This document shows positions 43,249-52,612 of a stretch of DNA of 64,000 nt, one piece after another. How positions within the stretch are numbered: the first letter of the stretch is position 1; the number at the start of each line of letters is the position of its first letter. The DNA is from Ga0077527 sp038316355 (GTDB lineage Bacteria > Pseudomonadota > Gammaproteobacteria > Burkholderiales > SG8-41). The DNA lies in the NCBI GenBank assembly GCA_038316355.1, contig JBBQAO010000012.1, forward strand, positions 3,470 through 67,469, given 5' to 3'. Both the position numbers and the translations under genes were made by a program. The notes under the pieces were generated by a model. That model saw only the letters and a list, made by a program, of their open reading frames with translations, had not been told where the DNA came from and made no database searches.

Positions 43249-44751
43249 ATGACCGCGAATCAGCCTGTCGATGTACTGGTGGTCGGCGGCGGAATCAACG
43301 GTACCGGCATTGCCCGCGATGCGGCAGGACGAGGACTGTCCGTGCTGCTGGTCGAAAAAAATGACCTCGGCGGCGCCACCAGTTCCGCCAGCAGCAAGCT
43401 GATCCACGGCGGTTTGCGCTATCTCGAGCAATTCGAATTCCGGCTGGTGGCCGAAGCGTTGCGTGAGCGCGAGGTGCTGCTGAATACCGCACCACACCTG
43501 GTTCGCCCGCTGCGTTTTGTGATGCCGCATGTCCCGGAACTGCGTCCGGCATGGATGATCCGTGCCGGACTGATTTTGTACGACATGCTGGCACGACGAC
43601 AGACGCTGCCCGGCTCTGCTGCCATCGACCTGTCGCAACCGCCTTACAGCAATGGTTTGAAGCCGGCATTACGCACTGGTTTCATCTATTCCGATTGCTG
43701 GGTGGACGACGCCCGGCTGGTCATTGCCACGGCCCGTTCCGCGCAGGCGCGTGGTGCGCGCATCTGTCCGCGTACGGCCTGCACGGCCCTCCGCCGCGAC
43801 GGTGCACAGTGGCGGGCCGTACTGCAGCCGGCGGGCAAAGCTGCGGAAGAAATCCGCGCACGATTTGTCATCAACGCCACCGGCCCCTGGGCGAAAAGCT
43901 TTCTAAGCGGGATTGCGGGACTGGACCTGCCGTTCAGGCTGCGGCTGGTGCAGGGCAGTCATATCATTGTGCCGAAACTGTACGAGGGGGAGCATGCCTT
44001 CATCCTGCAGAACTACGACCGCCGGGTGATATTTGCCTACCCGTACCAGGAAAACTGCACGCTGATTGGCACCACGGATGTCGAATTAAGCGGTAGCGTT
44101 GATGATTGCGCTGCAAGCGCCGATGAAGTGCGCTATCTGTGCCGGGCGGTGAATCGCTATTTTCAGCGTGCGGTGACCGAACAGGATGTGATTTATCGTT
44201 ATGCCGGCATCCGGCCGCTGTTCGATGACGGCAGCAATAATCCGTCGCAAGTGACGCGCGACTATGCACTGCGGATCACGGGCGCGGCCGGGACGGCGGC
44301 CCTGCTCTCGGTGTTTGGCGGCAAAATTACCACCTACCGTGCCCTGGCTGAGCAGGCAGTCGATGCGTTGCGACCGTGGTTTCCTGATTTGGGACCGCAC
44401 TGGACCAAAACGTGTGCACTGGATGGCGGTGATCTCGGGGCCGCTGGTTTCCCCGGCCTGCAGCAGCAGACGGCGCGTGATTACCCCTGGTTGCCCCGGC
44501 CCATGTTGCTTGCCCTGACGCAGCGTCATGGCGCCAATGTGCACGCACTGCTCGCCGGAGCAGACAGTATGGCCGGGATGGGTACGGATTTCGGTGCCGG
44601 ACTCCATGCACGCGAAGTGGATTACTTTCTCGAGCAGGAATGGGCGATGACCGGTGAAGATGTGCTGTGGCGGCGGAGCAAATGCGCACTGCAGTTGACT
44701 CCAATACAACAACAGGCCGTGATCGCGTACGTGGCGGCACGCGCAAGTTGA
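43249..44751 (+). CDS. glpD: aerobic glycerol-3-phosphate dehydrogenase
   Basis: The gene encodes 500 residues. GlpD oxidises sn-glycerol 3-phosphate to dihydroxyacetone phosphate at the membrane and passes electrons to quinone. The FAD site is VLVVGGGINGTGIARDAAGR (GxGxxG at 13-18), then SSKLIHGGLRYLEQ, FVINATGPWA, LIGTTDVE and YAGIRPLFDD; the C-terminal DAO_C domain is present. No glpK, glpF or glpR is nearby. Its place between atpC and glmU is unusual, since these two are often adjacent or nearly so. Confidence 0.94.
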   Translation: MTANQPVDVLVVGGGINGTGIARDAAGRGLSVLLVEKNDLGGATSSASSKLIHGGLRYLEQFEFRLVAEALREREVLLNTAPHLVRPLRFVMPHVPELRPAWMIRAGLILYDMLARRQTLPGSAAIDLSQPPYSNGLKPALRTGFIYSDCWVDDARLVIATARSAQARGARICPRTACTALRRDGAQWRAVLQPAGKAAEEIRARFVINATGPWAKSFLSGIAGLDLPFRLRLVQGSHIIVPKLYEGEHAFILQNYDRRVIFAYPYQENCTLIGTTDVELSGSVDDCAASADEVRYLCRAVNRYFQRAVTEQDVIYRYAGIRPLFDDGSNNPSQVTRDYALRITGAAGTAALLSVFGGKITTYRALAEQAVDALRPWFPDLGPHWTKTCALDGGDLGAAGFPGLQQQTARDYPWLPRPMLLALTQRHGANVHALLAGADSMAGMGTDFGAGLHAREVDYFLEQEWAMTGEDVLWRRSKCALQLTPIQQQAVIAYVAARAS

Positions 44752-44772
44752 TGTTTATGCGATAATTTTCAT

Positions 44773-46155
44773 ATGCGCACACAAGTCGTCATACTCGCCG
44801 CCGGTCAGGGCAAACGGATGAACTCCGATCTGCCGAAGGTGCTGCATCCACTGGCCGGAAAACCGCTGATTGCCCATGTCGTATCGGCCGCGCGGGCGAT
44901 TCATGCGGAGCAGATTTGTATCGTTCACGGCCACGGCGGAGACCGGGTGCAGGCAGCACTGTCCGGTAAGGATCTGGTGTATGCGCTGCAAGTGCCGCAG
45001 CAAGGCACCGGCCACGCTTTGCAGCAGGCGCTGCCCCGGTTAAGCAAAGCCCCGGTGACACTGGTGTTGTACGGCGATGTGCCGCTAGTGCGCGCTGCGA
45101 CATTGCAGGCCCTGCTCAAGGCGGCCGGAACAGGCGTCGCAATACTGACCGCGGAACTCGATGACCCCGCCGGTTACGGCCGCATCCTGCGCGACAAGGC
45201 CGGCCGTGTGACTGGCATTGTCGAACAAAAAGACGCCACTGCCGCACAGCGGCGGATTGGTGAAATCAACAGCGGCATCATGGCACTGCCCACAGCGCGA
45301 TTGGCGAAATGGCTGCCGCAACTGAAAAACAAAAATGCACAAAAAGAGTATTACCTGACTGACCTCATCGCGCTGGCGGTCAAGGATAGCGTGCCGGTGG
45401 CCGCCATCAAGGCAGATGATGCCGGTGAAATCCAGGGCGTCAACAGCAGGGCGCAACTGGCGCAGCTCGAACGCACCCATCAATGGCAGCAGGCCTCGCA
45501 GTTGCTTGATGCCGGCGTTACTCTGGTGGATCCGCTGCGTTTTGACCTTCGCGGCGCACTGCATTGCGGCCGTGATGTGCAGATCGACGTCAACTGCGTG
45601 TTCGAAGGCAGGATCACGCTGGGTGACAATGTCAGTATCGGCGCGCATTGTGTGCTGAAGGATGTAACCATCGGTCCGGGTACCCGCATCGAACCGTTTT
45701 CCCATCTTGACGGTGCACAGATCGGTGCGCGCTGCCGCATTGGCCCTTATGCGCGTATTCGTCCGGGCACGCAGTTGGGCGCAGAGGTGCATGTCGGCAA
45801 CTTTGTTGAAATCAAAGCCAGCGACATTGGCGACGGCTCCAAGGCCAATCATCTTACGTATGTTGGTGATGCCAGCGTCGGGCGCAACGTCAACATTGGC
45901 GCAGGCACCATTACCTGCAATTACGACGGTGCCACCAAGCACCGCACCGTGATCGAAGACGATGTGCACATCGGTTCCGACGTGCAGCTGGTGGCACCGG
46001 TGCGGGTGGCACGCGGCGCCACGGTGGGTGCGGGGGCGACGCTGTGGAAAGATGTGCCGCCCGGTGGACTGGCGATCAATCCCAAGACCCAGGAATACCG
46101 TGCCGGCTGGCAGCGCCCGCGCAAGCCGGTCAAACGCACAACGGGGCGGAACTAG
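44773..46155 (+). CDS. glmU: bifunctional UDP-N-acetylglucosamine pyrophosphorylase / glucosamine-1-phosphate N-acetyltransferase
   Basis: The gene encodes 460 residues. It makes UDP-GlcNAc, the precursor of peptidoglycan and lipid A, in two steps. The N-terminal uridyltransferase domain has LAAGQGKRMNSDLPKVLHPL and the later YGRILRD and EINSGI segments. The C-terminal left-handed beta-helix (about 250 on) shows hexapeptide repeats, GAGTITCNYDGATKHRT and the acetyl-CoA region. It starts 21 bases after glpD and ends 3 bases before glmS, so the pair is cotranscribed. Confidence 0.96.
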   Translation: MRTQVVILAAGQGKRMNSDLPKVLHPLAGKPLIAHVVSAARAIHAEQICIVHGHGGDRVQAALSGKDLVYALQVPQQGTGHALQQALPRLSKAPVTLVLYGDVPLVRAATLQALLKAAGTGVAILTAELDDPAGYGRILRDKAGRVTGIVEQKDATAAQRRIGEINSGIMALPTARLAKWLPQLKNKNAQKEYYLTDLIALAVKDSVPVAAIKADDAGEIQGVNSRAQLAQLERTHQWQQASQLLDAGVTLVDPLRFDLRGALHCGRDVQIDVNCVFEGRITLGDNVSIGAHCVLKDVTIGPGTRIEPFSHLDGAQIGARCRIGPYARIRPGTQLGAEVHVGNFVEIKASDIGDGSKANHLTYVGDASVGRNVNIGAGTITCNYDGATKHRTVIEDDVHIGSDVQLVAPVRVARGATVGAGATLWKDVPPGGLAINPKTQEYRAGWQRPRKPVKRTTGRN

Positions 46156-46158
46156 CGC

Positions 46159-47985
46159 ATGTGTGGAATCGTCGGCGCCATTGCGGCGCGCAATGTGGTG
46201 CCCATCCTGATTGAAGGCCTGAAGCGGCTGGAATATCGCGGCTATGACTCGGCAGGCATTGCCGTGATCAACGGCAAATTGCGCCGCGTGCGCAGTCTGG
46301 GCCGCGTTGCTGAACTGGAACGCTTGGCGCAGGCGGGCGGCATCACCGGTACCATCGGGATTGCCCATACCCGCTGGGCGACCCATGGTGCGCCATCGGA
46401 AAAAAACGCGCATCCGCATGTTTCCGGCGGAATTTCGGTGGTGCATAACGGCATCATCGAAAATCACGAGGAAATGCGCGAAAAGCTGCGCGGCCTTGGT
46501 TATCAGTTTGTGTCGGATACCGATACCGAAGTCATCGCCCATCTGGTGCATCTGCATTTGAAGCAAGGTGGCGATTTGCTGGCGGCAGTCCAGCATAGTC
46601 TGCGCGAACTGGTAGGGGCCTATGCGATCGCGGTCGTCAATGAGGCTGACTCTGCACGGCTGATAGTGGGGCGCATGGGCGCGCCGTTATTGCTCGGCCT
46701 GGGCAAGGGCGAAAATTTTGCCGCATCAGATGCGTCGGCACTGGTGCAGGTCACACAACGCGTCGTCTATCTGGAAGAAGGCGATTGTGCAGAACTGACG
46801 CGCGAACGCGTACGCATTTTCGACAGCATCGGCCAGCCGGTCGAACGCCGGGAACAGATCACCACGCTTACGGCAGAGGCTGTCGAGCTCGGTCCGTATC
46901 AGCATTACATGCAGAAGGAAATTTTCGAGCAGCCGATGGCGGTGGCCAACACCCTCGAGCTGGTGACCAGCGCGCGCACCGTTGTGCCGCAGCTGTTCGG
47001 TACAGACGCAGAAAATATATTTAATAAAATCAATGGATTGACGATACTTGCCTGTGGCACCAGTTATCACGCCGGTATGGTTGCGCGGTACTGGATTGAA
47101 GCCGTGGCCGGGCTGCCCTGCAATGTCGAGATTGCCAGCGAATACCGTTACCGCGAAGCGCATAGTGATCCCGATACGCTGGTAGTGACGATTTCGCAGT
47201 CGGGCGAAACCGCGGACACCCTGGCCGCCCTGCAGTACGCGAAGTTGCGCGGTCATCGCCACAGTCTGGCCATTTGCAATACGCCGGAATCGGCGCTGGT
47301 GCGCGCCTCCGACCTGCGTTTCCTGACCCGCGCAGGTCCTGAAATCGGTGTGGCGTCGACCAAGGCTTTCACCACGCAACTGGCGGCACTGGTGCTGCTG
47401 ACCATGGCGCTGGCCAAACAGCGCGGACAGCTGACGGCAGAGCGCGAAACGGAGTTGCTGCATGCACTGCGCCACCTGCCGGCGGCGCTGAGTGAGGTGC
47501 TGAAAATCGAACCGGCGATTGCCGGGTGGGCGAAAATTTTTGCCGGCAAGGAACACATGTTGTTCCTCGGCCGTGGCATTCATTATCCGATCGCCCTGGA
47601 AGGTGCGCTGAAGATGAAGGAAATTACTTACATCCACGCCGAGGCCTACGCCGCCGGCGAACTCAAGCACGGGCCGCTGGCGCTGGTTGACCGCAACATG
47701 CCGGTGGTGGCCGTCGCGCCCAGGGACGCCTTGCTGGAAAAACTCAAATCAAATCTGCAGGAAGTGCGCGCACGCGGCGGTGAATTGTATGTGCTGGCCG
47801 ACGAGGACACCCGTATTGCCGCCAGCGACGGGGTGCACGTCATTCAGATGCCCGGCCATGCCGGGTTGCTGTCACCGATACTGCACACGGTGCCGCTGCA
47901 ACTGCTGGCTTATCACACGGCGTTGCATCGTGGCACCGATGTCGACAAACCGCGCAACCTTGCCAAGTCGGTGACGGTCGAATAA
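46159..47985 (+). CDS. glmS: glutamine-fructose-6-phosphate aminotransferase (isomerizing)
   Basis: The gene encodes 608 residues. GlmS makes glucosamine 6-phosphate from fructose 6-phosphate and glutamine, the first committed step toward UDP-GlcNAc. The N-terminal nucleophile is Cys2 (MCGIVGAI), with TRWATHG and HNGIIENHEE of the class II glutaminase; two SIS domains follow (CGTSYHAG, SQSGETADT, STKAFTTQ), and the C-terminus DKPRNLAKSVTVE is canonical. No glmS ribozyme is expected in this lineage and none is seen. Confidence 0.97.
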   Translation: MCGIVGAIAARNVVPILIEGLKRLEYRGYDSAGIAVINGKLRRVRSLGRVAELERLAQAGGITGTIGIAHTRWATHGAPSEKNAHPHVSGGISVVHNGIIENHEEMREKLRGLGYQFVSDTDTEVIAHLVHLHLKQGGDLLAAVQHSLRELVGAYAIAVVNEADSARLIVGRMGAPLLLGLGKGENFAASDASALVQVTQRVVYLEEGDCAELTRERVRIFDSIGQPVERREQITTLTAEAVELGPYQHYMQKEIFEQPMAVANTLELVTSARTVVPQLFGTDAENIFNKINGLTILACGTSYHAGMVARYWIEAVAGLPCNVEIASEYRYREAHSDPDTLVVTISQSGETADTLAALQYAKLRGHRHSLAICNTPESALVRASDLRFLTRAGPEIGVASTKAFTTQLAALVLLTMALAKQRGQLTAERETELLHALRHLPAALSEVLKIEPAIAGWAKIFAGKEHMLFLGRGIHYPIALEGALKMKEITYIHAEAYAAGELKHGPLALVDRNMPVVAVAPRDALLEKLKSNLQEVRARGGELYVLADEDTRIAASDGVHVIQMPGHAGLLSPILHTVPLQLLAYHTALHRGTDVDKPRNLAKSVTVE

Positions 47986-48001
47986 CAGGATTTACCGGCG
48001 C

Positions 48002-48778
48002 TCAGGGTTTGCGTCGCGGTTTGTACCCGGCCCTGGCCGCCAAGGGATCGTAAATCCAGCGCGGCATCACATGCATCAGTCGCGCAACGATTGCCATCTG
48101 CCAGGGCAATACCGCATGGGTTTTGCGTTTGGCAATGGCAGTGACGATTTTTTCTGCAGCCGTTTCTGCGGAGATGATGAACGGCATCGGATATGGATTG
48201 CTTGCAGTCATAGCAGTGGCAATGTAACCGGGACAGATGGTGATCACGGTGATGCCGCTGCCGCGCAATTCCACCCGCAGGCCTTCCAGATAAGCGATGG
48301 CTGCGGCCTTGGAGGCCGAATATGCCGTGGCTCCCGGCAATCCCCGGTAACCGGCAACACTGGCAATTCCCACCAGCACGCCATGGCCACGCTCGCGCAT
48401 GGCGGCAATATACGGCTGGAAGGTGTTCACCATGCCGATGACATTGATGTCGAAAATATCGCGGAATACCTGCCCGTCTTCGGCTAACTCGGTCAAGGTG
48501 CCGACGCTGATGCCGGCATTGGCAATGACGATGTCGGGGAGGCCGTGGCGGGAGATCAGTGCTTCAGCGGCTCCGCGCATGGCGGTTGAATCGCGGACGT
48601 CAGCGATCTGTGCCGCACATCGCCCGGGGAACTCCTGCGCCAGTTGTTCCAGTTCGGCGCCGCGACGCGCGATCAGTCCGACGCTTGCGCCACTGCCGGC
48701 ATAGTGTCGTGCCAGCGCGGCACCCAGTCCGGCAGAGGCGCCGGTGATGACGACGGAACCGGGTGACAGGTCGGGCAT
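48002..48778 (-). CDS. short-chain dehydrogenase/reductase family protein
   Basis: The gene encodes 258 residues of the classical SDR type. The cofactor motif is TGASAGLG (12-19), NAGI follows at 87-90, and the catalytic Ser140, Tyr153 and Lys157 are in place (ASVAGYRG, AYSASKA). A C-terminal extension carries a hydrophobic stretch (VLPWQMAIVARLMHVMPRWI) that could touch the membrane. The substrate is unknown. It is the last gene of the argS-SPOR-dsbA-dsbA-SDR run, 12 bases after the DsbA-like gene. Confidence 0.9.
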   Translation of the reverse strand: MPDLSPGSVVITGASAGLGAALARHYAGSGASVGLIARRGAELEQLAQEFPGRCAAQIADVRDSTAMRGAAEALISRHGLPDIVIANAGISVGTLTELAEDGQVFRDIFDINVIGMVNTFQPYIAAMRERGHGVLVGIASVAGYRGLPGATAYSASKAAAIAYLEGLRVELRGSGITVITICPGYIATAMTASNPYPMPFIISAETAAEKIVTAIAKRKTHAVLPWQMAIVARLMHVMPRWIYDPLAARAGYKPRRKP

Positions 48779-48790
48779 CCGTTCCGGAGA

Positions 48791-49471
48791 TCAGCGCAAG
48801 GCAGCTTCGCTGCGCACTTTCTGCACCAGTCCGTCGAGGATTACGACCATGCCGTTCAGTGATTCCGTAAAGTTACCGGACGTCAGGTAACGGCCATGGA
48901 CCACCAGTGAAGGTGTGCCGCTGATGCTGTAGGCCTTGCCCAGCCTGGAGGCCTCATCCACTTTGCGCTGTACTGCAGCGGAATTGTAGGTTTCATCCCA
49001 GCGCTCGCGGGCTATGCCGTTGCGCACGGCCCATTCGGACATCACCTCGGGTTTGCTCATCGCGAGCTCTTCGACGTGATAGCCGTGGTAGACGCGCTGG
49101 TGCAGGCGTTCTACCTCGCCAAGCGCTTCCAGCGTGTAATAGATGCGCGCATGCGGCGCCCAGCTGTCGCGCAGGATGGCGGGAATCCGGCGCACCGTGA
49201 CGTCGGCGGGTTTGCGGCTGATCCAGCGTTCCAGCGCCGGCTGCAGGTTATAACAATGCGGGCAGCCGTACCAGAAAAAATCGATGACTTCGATGCTGTT
49301 GGCGACAGCGACTGGCTGCGGCTTGATGACCCGGTACTCGATTTCTGCCCGTACCGGGGTTTGTGATGCGGGACGTTGTGCTTCGGCATGCTGTTGTGCC
49401 GCCGCTGTGCTGCTGAAAAAAACCAGCAGCGCGAGCACACAGGCGATCAGGCTCGCCGGCGCCTGCGGCAT
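48791..49471 (-). CDS. DsbA-family thiol:disulfide interchange protein (copy 2)
   Basis: The gene encodes 226 residues. A signal peptide is present (LIACVLALLVFFSSTAAAQ). The thioredoxin fold carries FFWYGCPHC with Cys70 and Cys73, and the cis-proline loop ISGTPSLVV. It has a helical insert of DsbA size. It starts two bases after the stop of a second DsbA gene, so the pair is translationally linked. A Gln/Ala-rich linker after the signal peptide is absent from the other copy. It probably oxidises a subset of exported proteins. Confidence 0.92.
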   Translation of the reverse strand: MPQAPASLIACVLALLVFFSSTAAAQQHAEAQRPASQTPVRAEIEYRVIKPQPVAVANSIEVIDFFWYGCPHCYNLQPALERWISRKPADVTVRRIPAILRDSWAPHARIYYTLEALGEVERLHQRVYHGYHVEELAMSKPEVMSEWAVRNGIARERWDETYNSAAVQRKVDEASRLGKAYSISGTPSLVVHGRYLTSGNFTESLNGMVVILDGLVQKVRSEAALR

Positions 49472-49473
49472 GA

Positions 49474-50136
49474 TTATTTCGTCCCTTTGCTTTTCCTCGC
49501 TTCGGCGATCAGCCCGTCAACGACCTGGAAAAAGCGGTCATAGTCGACGCTGCGATCGGCTTTCAGCGTCCGTGACGGCGCGGTCAGGTACTGGCCGTCG
49601 ATGACCAGTGCCGGGGTGCCGGGAATGTCGTATTTGCGCGTCAGTTCGATCGAGCGCTGGGTGCGGCCGTTGATGCCGAAGGAGTTGTAAACATCGGCGA
49701 ACTTTTTGCGATCAACGCCTTTGGTCGCCGCCCAGTCGAAAATCGCATCGGGATTAACCAGCGGCAAACGTTGTTTGTGCAGCGAAGCGAACATTTCCTG
49801 GTGCAGTTTGTCGACCAGACCCATGGTTTCAATGGTGTAGTAGGTCTTGGTCAGCGGTATCCAGGAATCCTGGAATACCGCGGGCACGTGGCGGAAATCA
49901 ACGTCTGCCGGCTTGCGTTTGAGCCAGGCTTCCAGCGAGGGCTGCAGGCTGTTGCAATGCGGGCAGCCATACCAGAAAAACTCCAGCACTTCGATCTTGT
50001 TTCCGCTTTCGGTGGGCTGCGGCGGTTTCACCACTGAATAATCCTTGCCGGCGGTCAGTTGGGCATGGGCGGTGGCGAAACACAGGCTGAGGCCGATGGC
50101 CAGCAGGATGCGAGGGAAAATACGGATGGATTGCAT
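49474..50136 (-). CDS. dsbA: thiol:disulfide interchange protein DsbA
   Basis: The gene encodes 220 residues. It has a signal peptide (ILLAIGLSLCFATAHAQ) and the oxidase active site FFWYGCPHC with Cys58 and Cys61, in the CPHC form typical of DsbA, followed by a DsbA helical insert and the cis-proline loop IPGTPALVI. DsbA introduces disulfides into periplasmic proteins and is re-oxidised by DsbB, which is not in the window. It lies 21 bases after the SPOR gene. The neighbouring DsbA-like protein shares the same motif layout, so the two probably arose by tandem duplication. Confidence 0.94.
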   Translation of the reverse strand: MQSIRIFPRILLAIGLSLCFATAHAQLTAGKDYSVVKPPQPTESGNKIEVLEFFWYGCPHCNSLQPSLEAWLKRKPADVDFRHVPAVFQDSWIPLTKTYYTIETMGLVDKLHQEMFASLHKQRLPLVNPDAIFDWAATKGVDRKKFADVYNSFGINGRTQRSIELTRKYDIPGTPALVIDGQYLTAPSRTLKADRSVDYDRFFQVVDGLIAEARKSKGTK

Positions 50137-50157
50137 GACAGGCTCCAGTGGACGGCG

Positions 50158-50739
50158 TTATTTGTCGGCGTCGCGCACTTTGATCAACGTGGTGTCGATA
50201 CCATTATTCTTCAGAGTGTCGCGGGTGCGATTCAGTTCCTCGACATTGCCGTAGGGGCCGACGCGCACGCGGTGCCACACCCCGCGGTCAGGCAGGGTCG
50301 TGGTCTGGATCGAGGCCTGCATGCCGATCAGCGCCAGCCGGGCCTTCAGATTGTCGGCGTCGGGGGCGTTCTGGAAGGCGCCGGCCTGCAGGTAGAAAGA
50401 CTCCTTGCTTGCACCCTTGGCATCGCGCAACTGCTGGTCGGTTGCCGGTTCTTCGACGCCAGGCAGGATCTTGTAAAAATCAAAGCGCGGCTTGGCTTCT
50501 GCGGCGGGTTTACCGCCCTTTTCCGGTGTTTTCGCAGATTCTACAGTTTTGCCGGCCGGTTCGGATTTTGTCGCGGGCACCTTCTGCGGAAAGGGATTGG
50601 GCATCTTGTTGATGTACCAGGCCACGCCCAGTGCGATGCCCAGGCCCAGAACCAGCCCGATCAGGATGCCGATGAACAGCGAGCCCCCGCTGCTGCGGGA
50701 GCTGCCCTTGCGTTCACTGCCTTTGTAATCCCGGCTCAC
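50158..50739 (-). CDS. SPOR domain-containing membrane protein
   Basis: The gene encodes 193 residues: a short cytoplasmic Ser/Arg/Lys-rich N-terminus, one membrane helix (LFIGILIGLVLGLGIALGVAW, about 21-42), a Pro/Ala/Lys-rich periplasmic linker and a C-terminal SPOR domain (about 113-190; SFYLQAGAFQNAPDADNLKA, VWHRVRVGPYGN). SPOR domains bind denuded glycan strands at the division septum, so it resembles FtsN-like proteins in layout, but a division role is not proven. It starts nine bases after argS. Confidence 0.9.
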   Translation of the reverse strand: MSRDYKGSERKGSSRSSGGSLFIGILIGLVLGLGIALGVAWYINKMPNPFPQKVPATKSEPAGKTVESAKTPEKGGKPAAEAKPRFDFYKILPGVEEPATDQQLRDAKGASKESFYLQAGAFQNAPDADNLKARLALIGMQASIQTTTLPDRGVWHRVRVGPYGNVEELNRTRDTLKNNGIDTTLIKVRDADK

Positions 50740-50748
50740 TCGGCAATC

Positions 50749-52491
50749 TTACATTTTTTCAGGGGCGCCCACACCCAGCAGGGCGAGGCCGTTGCGCAAT
50801 ACCTGTCGCACCGCCAGCGCCAGCGCCAGCCGGGCGCGTGTCAGGGCAGCATCTTCGACGATAAAACGCTCGGCGTTGTAATAGCTGTGGAATTCACCGG
50901 CCAGATCCTTCAGGTAAAACGCCACCATGTGCGGCGCCAGTTCGCGCGCCGCGCTTTCGATGATGTCCGGATATTCCAACAGGCTTTTCAGCAGCCCGGC
51001 TTCGTGGGCGGAGCCCAGCGGTTTAAGGTCGGCATCGCGCAGGGTCGCGGCATCGCCGCCCCATTGTTCGAGTACGCTGCAAACACGGGCATGCGCGTAC
51101 TGGATGTAATACACCGGATTGTCGTTGCTCTGCGCCTTGGCAAGGTCGAGATCGAAGTCGAGATGCTGGTCGCTTTTGCGCAAAACATAGAAAAAACGCG
51201 CAGCATCGTTGCCGACTTCATGGCGCAGTTCGCGCAGCGTGACGAATTCGCCCGAGCGCGTCGACATCGAAACCTTCTGGCCGTCGCGGTAGAGCACTGC
51301 GAACTGCACCAGTGCCACATTCAGCCGGGTTGGTTCGATGCCCAGCGCCTGCAGCGCGCCTTTTACCCGTGGAATATAACCGTGGTGGTCTGCGCCCCAG
51401 ACGTCAATGACCACATCGAAGCCGCGGCCGAATTTTTCGAGGTGATAGGCGATATCACTGGCGAAATAGGTGAACTGGCCGTTTTCCCGCTGCACCACGC
51501 GGTCTTTTTCATCGCCAAAATCTGTGGACCGGAACCACTTTGCACCGTCCTTGACGTAAAGATGTCCGCGCTTTTCCAATTCGGCCACTGCGCGTTCAAC
51601 TTGGCCCGAGGTGTATAGCGAACGCTCGGAGAACCACTGGTCAAAAACAACGCCGAATTCCTCAAGATCGTTTTTGCAGTCGTCCAACTGCTGCTTCAGC
51701 GCATGGCGGAGCACACGTTCATAATCCGCGCCGAGCAGGGTTTTGGCGTTCCTGATCAGGTCGTCAAGGTGTTTTTCCGGATCGGTGGTGACATCGGCGG
51801 CGCCGGCTGCGACCTCGGTCCAGTGTTTGAGATAACGCGCTCCATCGGCCGTGTGCAGTTCAGTCGCCATCGTGCGCACATAGTCGCCCTGATAGGCATT
51901 CGGCGGAAAGCTGAGGGTTTCGCCGCTGTGCTCGAGATAACGCAGCCAGGTCGACAGCGCCAGGATGTCCATCTGGCGTCCGGCGTCGTTGACATAGTAT
52001 TCACGCGAAACATCGAAACCCGCCGCGGTCAGTATCGTCGCCACGCTGGCGCCGTAAGCCGCGCCGCGGCCATGGCCGACATGCAGCGGTCCGGTGGGAT
52101 TGGCTGAAACAAATTCGATCTGGGTTTTTTTGCGCTGGCCGTAACTGCTGCTGCCGTATGTTTCAGCAGCTTCGAGCACGCGGCCGACGACCTGTTGTTT
52201 GTACGACTGCGTCAGGAACAGGTTGATGAATCCGGCGCCGGCGATTTCAGCTTTTTCCAGATCCGGGGATACTGGCAGTGCAGCGACCAGTTGCTGGGCA
52301 ATCGCGCGCGGATTGCCGCGCAGTTCCTTCGCCAGATGCAGCGCGATGTTGCAGGCAAAGTCACCGTGCTGCGCCAGTTTGGGCCGGTCCAGGACAATGC
52401 TGGCGGTGGTGCCAACAGGGGCGACCTGCGCCAATGCCTGACGCAGCAGGCCGGCAAGCAGTGTTCTGGCGTCGGTGGGAGTCGTGATCAT
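50749..52491 (-). CDS. argS: arginyl-tRNA synthetase
   Basis: The gene encodes 580 residues. A class I synthetase that attaches arginine to its tRNA. The N-terminal Add1 domain is followed by the HIGH-type motif NPTGPLHVGHGRGAAYG (HVGH at 137-140), the KMSKS-equivalent region GQKVSMSTRSG, and a DALR anticodon-binding domain with the closing residues RNGLALLGVGAPEKM. It heads the operon argS-SPOR-dsbA-dsbA-SDR. The 121 bases upstream toward priA show no gene. Confidence 0.96.
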   Translation of the reverse strand: MITTPTDARTLLAGLLRQALAQVAPVGTTASIVLDRPKLAQHGDFACNIALHLAKELRGNPRAIAQQLVAALPVSPDLEKAEIAGAGFINLFLTQSYKQQVVGRVLEAAETYGSSSYGQRKKTQIEFVSANPTGPLHVGHGRGAAYGASVATILTAAGFDVSREYYVNDAGRQMDILALSTWLRYLEHSGETLSFPPNAYQGDYVRTMATELHTADGARYLKHWTEVAAGAADVTTDPEKHLDDLIRNAKTLLGADYERVLRHALKQQLDDCKNDLEEFGVVFDQWFSERSLYTSGQVERAVAELEKRGHLYVKDGAKWFRSTDFGDEKDRVVQRENGQFTYFASDIAYHLEKFGRGFDVVIDVWGADHHGYIPRVKGALQALGIEPTRLNVALVQFAVLYRDGQKVSMSTRSGEFVTLRELRHEVGNDAARFFYVLRKSDQHLDFDLDLAKAQSNDNPVYYIQYAHARVCSVLEQWGGDAATLRDADLKPLGSAHEAGLLKSLLEYPDIIESAARELAPHMVAFYLKDLAGEFHSYYNAERFIVEDAALTRARLALALAVRQVLRNGLALLGVGAPEKM

Positions 52492-52612
52492 TTCGGGAAG
52501 GTCGAATCGTCCAAGGCAGCCAGCACCGGAGCGCTGTCCGATGGTGCCTTAGCCGCGATTTTGTCTGCGAAAAAAGTGCCGAATTCTAACATGGTGAGCG
52601 CCCTGCTCCGGC

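Noticed and set aside
45085..46596. Minus-strand frame of about 503 codons opposite glmU and glmS
   Set aside because: Antisense shadow with low-complexity composition; both sense genes are canonical.
49880..49895. CACGTG core inside dsbA as a third parS site
   Set aside because: Only the hexamer matches; the flanking bases do not form the parS palindrome, and the site is within a coding region.
50059..51618. Plus-strand frame of about 519 codons opposite the SPOR and argS genes
   Set aside because: Antisense shadow; argS and the SPOR gene explain the coding signal.
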